Part shown: positions 61,742 through 64,000 of the stretch, piece after piece | How the letters are laid out: every line of letters starts with the position of its first letter | How positions within the stretch are numbered: position 1 is the first letter of the stretch | From: Tepidimonas alkaliphilus | GTDB lineage: Bacteria > Pseudomonadota > Gammaproteobacteria > Burkholderiales > Burkholderiaceae_C | Assembly: GCF_007556595.1 (NCBI RefSeq) | Contig: NZ_VJNB01000010.1 | Span: 1 to 64,000, forward strand | Reading direction: 5' to 3' | Length of the DNA: 64,000 bases | Translations under genes and position numbers: made by a program | The notes under the pieces: model-generated | Database searches by the model: none | What the model saw: the letters and a program-made list of their open reading frames with translations, nothing else | Told to the model about the DNA's origin: nothing

Positions 61742-62725
61742 TCACTGCGGCTGGAAGCCGCTGTCGCGGATGATGCGCGCCCACACCTCGCGGTAGGCGC
61801 GCTCGCGCGCGGCCAGCTGCTCGCCGCTCATGTGGCCGACGTTGAGGCCCATCGCGGTCAGCCGCTCGCGCACCGCCGGCTGCGCGATCACTTTGGCCAG
61901 CGCCGCATCCAGCTGGGCCAGCGTCGCCGCCGGCGTGCCGGCGGGGGCGAACAGGCCGTAGAACGGCACCTCCTCGAAACCGGCGATGCCCAGTTCGGCA
62001 AAGGTCGGCACGTCCGGCAGCGCCGGCTGGCGCTGGCGCCCCATCACCGCCACCACGTGCAGCTTGCCGGCGCGGTGGTTTTCGATGAAGTCCGGGATCG
62101 AGCCGACGCCGGCGGGGATCTGGTTGCCGAGCATGTCGGCCATCATCGGCGCGCTGCCGCGGTAAGGCACCGGCACCAGATCGAGTTGCTGCTGGCGCGC
62201 CAGCACCTGCACGAGGAACTGCGGCACCGACGCCGGCGCCGGAATGCCCACCGCGGCCTTGCCGCCCTGCGCGCGCACCCACTGGGCGAACTCGCGCAGC
62301 GAGCGTGCCGGGGTGCCGCCGGAAACCGCCAGCGCGTTGACAAAGGTGGCCAAGCCCCCGACGGCGACGAAGTCGCGCGCCGGGTCGAATCCAGGGTTGC
62401 GCGTCACCAGCGGCAGGATCGAGACACTGTGGTCGTGCGTCAGGAACAGCGTCGTGCCATCCGGTGCGGCGGCCTTGAGCGCCTGCGCCGCCAGCTGGCC
62501 GCCGGCGCCGGCGCGGTTCTCGACGATGACCGGCACGCCCAGCGCCTCGCGCAGCGGCTCGGCCAGCAGCCGCGCGATGGCGTCGGTGCCGCCGCCCGGT
62601 GGAAAGCCGACCAGGATCTTGACGGTGCGACTGTCGGCGTGCGCCAGCCACGGCGCGGCCAGCAGCGCGCCGGCGCGGGCGATGTGGGCCAGAAATCGAC
62701 GGCGGGCAGTGAAGGCGGACGACAT
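61742..62725 (-). CDS. Bug-family (TctC) tripartite tricarboxylate transporter substrate-binding protein
   Basis: A 327-residue periplasmic binding protein. N-terminal ARRRFLAHIARAGALLAAPWLAHA is a Tat-like signal. The mature part begins with the family VKILVGFPPGGGTDAIARLLA and contains VENRAGAGGQLAAQAL and GFEEVPFYGLFAPAGTP. Ligand unknown (dicarboxylate or amide). No tctA/tctB membrane genes are nearby; orphan Bug genes are common in Burkholderiales. Converges on the dioxygenase gene with 107 bp between stops. Confidence 0.92.
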   Translation of the reverse strand: MSSAFTARRRFLAHIARAGALLAAPWLAHADSRTVKILVGFPPGGGTDAIARLLAEPLREALGVPVIVENRAGAGGQLAAQALKAAAPDGTTLFLTHDHSVSILPLVTRNPGFDPARDFVAVGGLATFVNALAVSGGTPARSLREFAQWVRAQGGKAAVGIPAPASVPQFLVQVLARQQQLDLVPVPYRGSAPMMADMLGNQIPAGVGSIPDFIENHRAGKLHVVAVMGRQRQPALPDVPTFAELGIAGFEEVPFYGLFAPAGTPAATLAQLDAALAKVIAQPAVRERLTAMGLNVGHMSGEQLAARERAYREVWARIIRDSGFQPQ

Positions 62726-62960
62726 CGAGAAAGCGAGGCGAGCCTAACGAGGGTTGTGTCAAAGGTGAACGAGCGGCGCAACCGCCGACCGGGCCATCCC
62801 ATCTCGGTGCCGGCGGTCGCGACGCAAGGCCATGAAGCAAGCTTAAGCGTTTGCCAATGGTAGCGCGTTTTGCACTGCCAACGGCTGGCTCGGTGCGTCG
62901 CTTCGTCGTCGCGCGCGGGGCAAGTGGGTGGCGCGGCGCTTGCGGATAATCTTCCATCCG

Positions 62961-63812
62961 ATGTGGATCGATACCCATTGCCACTTGGACGCGCCGGAAT
63001 TTGGCGCGCAGGCCGCGGCGGAGCGCGCGCGCGCCCGCGCCGCCGGGGTGGCGTGGTGTGTGCTGCCGGCGGTGCGCGCGGCTGACTTTGCGCGCGTGCG
63101 CGTGCTGGCGCACGAGCTGGGCGACGTGTATGCGCTGGGCATCCACCCGCTGTGCGTGCCGGAGGCGGATGAGGCGGACCTGGCGGCGCTGGAGGACTGC
63201 CTGACGCGCTGGGCCGCTGACCCGCGGCTGGTGGCGGTGGGCGAAATCGGGCTCGACTTCTTCGTGCCGGAACTGGCCACCGAGCCGCTGCGCGGCAAGC
63301 AGCTCGCCTTCCTGCGCGCGCAGCTGGCGCTGGCCCAGCGCCACGGCCTGCCGGTGATCCTGCACGTGCGCCGCAGCGTCGATGCGGTGACGGCGGCGCT
63401 GCGGCAGGCCGGGCGCGGGCTGGTCGGCGGCATCGCGCACGCTTTCAACGGCAGCGCGCAGCAGGCGCAGGCGCTCTTGGCGCTGGGCTTGCGGCTCGGC
63501 TTCGGCGGGGCGGCCACGTTCGAGGCGGCGCAGCGGCTGCGCCGGCTGGTGGCGCAGCTGCCGCTTCAGGCGCTGGTGCTGGAGACCGACGCGCCCGACA
63601 TCCCGCCACAGTGGCTTTACGTGCCGGCGGCCGAGCGCGCCGCGGGCCGCCCGGCGCCGCGCAACACGCCGGCGGAGCTGCCGCGCATCGGCGCGGCGCT
63701 GGCGGCGCTGCGCGGGCTGGAGCCGCTGGAGCTGGCGCGCGCCACCGCTGCCAACGCGGCGCAGGCGCTGCCGCGGCTGGGCGCGCTGATCGCGGCGGAG
63801 GCGGCGCGATGA
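62961..63812 (+). CDS. TatD-family metal-dependent hydrolase
   Basis: A 283-residue TIM-barrel hydrolase. Metal-binding WIDTHCHLD at the N-terminus, [23 protein letters not shown] and [10 protein letters not shown] are all present. The ATG at 62961 is the standard start, although an in-frame ATG lies at 62928. TatD enzymes are 3'-exonucleases or DNases. Overlaps the next gene by 4 bp (ATGA). The 235 bp upstream hold no gene. Confidence 0.94.
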   Translation: MWIDTHCHLDAPEFGAQAAAERARARAAGVAWCVLPAVRAADFARVRVLAHELGDVYALGIHPLCVPEADEADLAALEDCLTRWAADPRLVAVGEIGLDFFVPELATEPLRGKQLAFLRAQLALAQRHGLPVILHVRRSVDAVTAALRQAGRGLVGGIAHAFNGSAQQAQALLALGLRLGFGGAATFEAAQRLRRLVAQLPLQALVLETDAPDIPPQWLYVPAAERAAGRPAPRNTPAELPRIGAALAALRGLEPLELARATAANAAQALPRLGALIAAEAAR

Positions 63813-64000
63813 GCGGCGGCGCTGACTGGCTGCACGGCCTGCCGCCGGTGCTGGACGCGCGCACGCGGGTGGTGGTGCTCGGCAGCTTTCCCGGCGTGGC
63901 CTCGCTGCAGGCGCGGCAGTATTACGCGCACCCGCGCAACCAGTTCTGGCCGATCCTGGCGCGGTTGCTCGGCGTGCCGCTGCCGGCGCTGCCGTATGAG
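63809..64000 (+). CDS. DNA-deoxyinosine glycosylase-like protein, UDG superfamily, N-terminal part
   Basis: The first 64 residues are open to the window edge. The [12 protein letters not shown] and [11 protein letters not shown] segments match the UDG-family 6 hypoxanthine-DNA glycosylases, which remove deaminated adenine from DNA. The ATG at 63809 overlaps the tatD stop. Incomplete at the 3' end. Confidence 0.85.
   Translation, partial: MSGGADWLHGLPPVLDARTRVVVLGSFPGVASLQARQYYAHPRNQFWPILARLLGVPLPALPYE

Overview
The window reads as a chromosomal stretch of a high-GC betaproteobacterium, most likely order Burkholderiales. Supporting signs are the split MetH, the hemL / ThiD-like kinase / rubredoxin cluster, the type II secretion locus with gspC divergent from the rest, the nrdA-nrdB-histone H1-like order, a Bug-family binding protein, and strong G/C bias at third codon positions. 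Genus is not settled; a Tepidimonas- or Comamonadaceae-like organism would fit. No CRISPR array, transposase, rRNA or replication origin was seen. Gene density is high and no gap exceeds about 240 bp.

Layout. 1-2.2 kb: two tandem copies of an AAA ATPase / PD-(D/E)XK gene, the first cut by the window edge, with almost identical 3' ends. 2.3-5.1 kb: the cobalamin-dependent half of a split methionine synthase. 5.1-7.6 kb: an orphan PilB/GspE-type ATPase with an enlarged MshEN region. 7.6-11.2 kb: comM, then glnK-amtB behind a sigma-54 promoter. 11.3-17 kb: TSUP permease, exported cyanophycinase, hemL, ThiD-like kinase, rubredoxin, photolyase. 17-21.7 kb: an overlapping operon yqgE-ruvX-pyrR-pyrB-pyrC'-plsC, in which pyrC' has lost its zinc ligands. 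21.7-23.8 kb: DUF475 membrane protein, a lipoprotein, tRNA-Ala(CGC). 23.8-30.1 kb: a type IV pilus operon pilB-pilC followed by two coupled paralogues with degenerate receiver domains and a helical-repeat region. 30.2-34.9 kb: accB-accC-prmA, a zinc-ribbon protein, a PfkB kinase. 35-40.2 kb: histone H1-like gene and class Ia ribonucleotide reductase behind two NrdR boxes. 40.3-51.7 kb: ampD and a full type II secretion set (F, E, D, N, M, L, K, J, I, H, G on minus; C divergent). 51.8-54.8 kb: ilvA, a candidate small RNA with its own promoter and terminator, osmC, coq7. 54.8-58.8 kb: a copper-handling operon (small Cys/His protein, TolC-like protein, multicopper oxidase, DUF411-CusF fusion). 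58.9-64 kb: acuI, a DUF2189 membrane protein with an FNR box, a 2OG-Fe(II) dioxygenase, a Bug protein, tatD, and the start of a UDG-superfamily DNA glycosylase.

How they connect: several groups are translationally coupled by ATGA/GTGA overlaps (pyr, pil, gsp), so they probably act as units. Regulatory sites tie nitrogen (sigma-54), deoxyribonucleotide supply (NrdR) and oxygen (FNR) signals to specific genes. The parts that go beyond routine annotation are the pseudo-receiver/TPR pair in the pilus operon, the small RNA upstream of ilvA, the MshEN-expanded ATPase, the duplicated ATPase-nuclease, and the altered DUF411-CusF copper protein.
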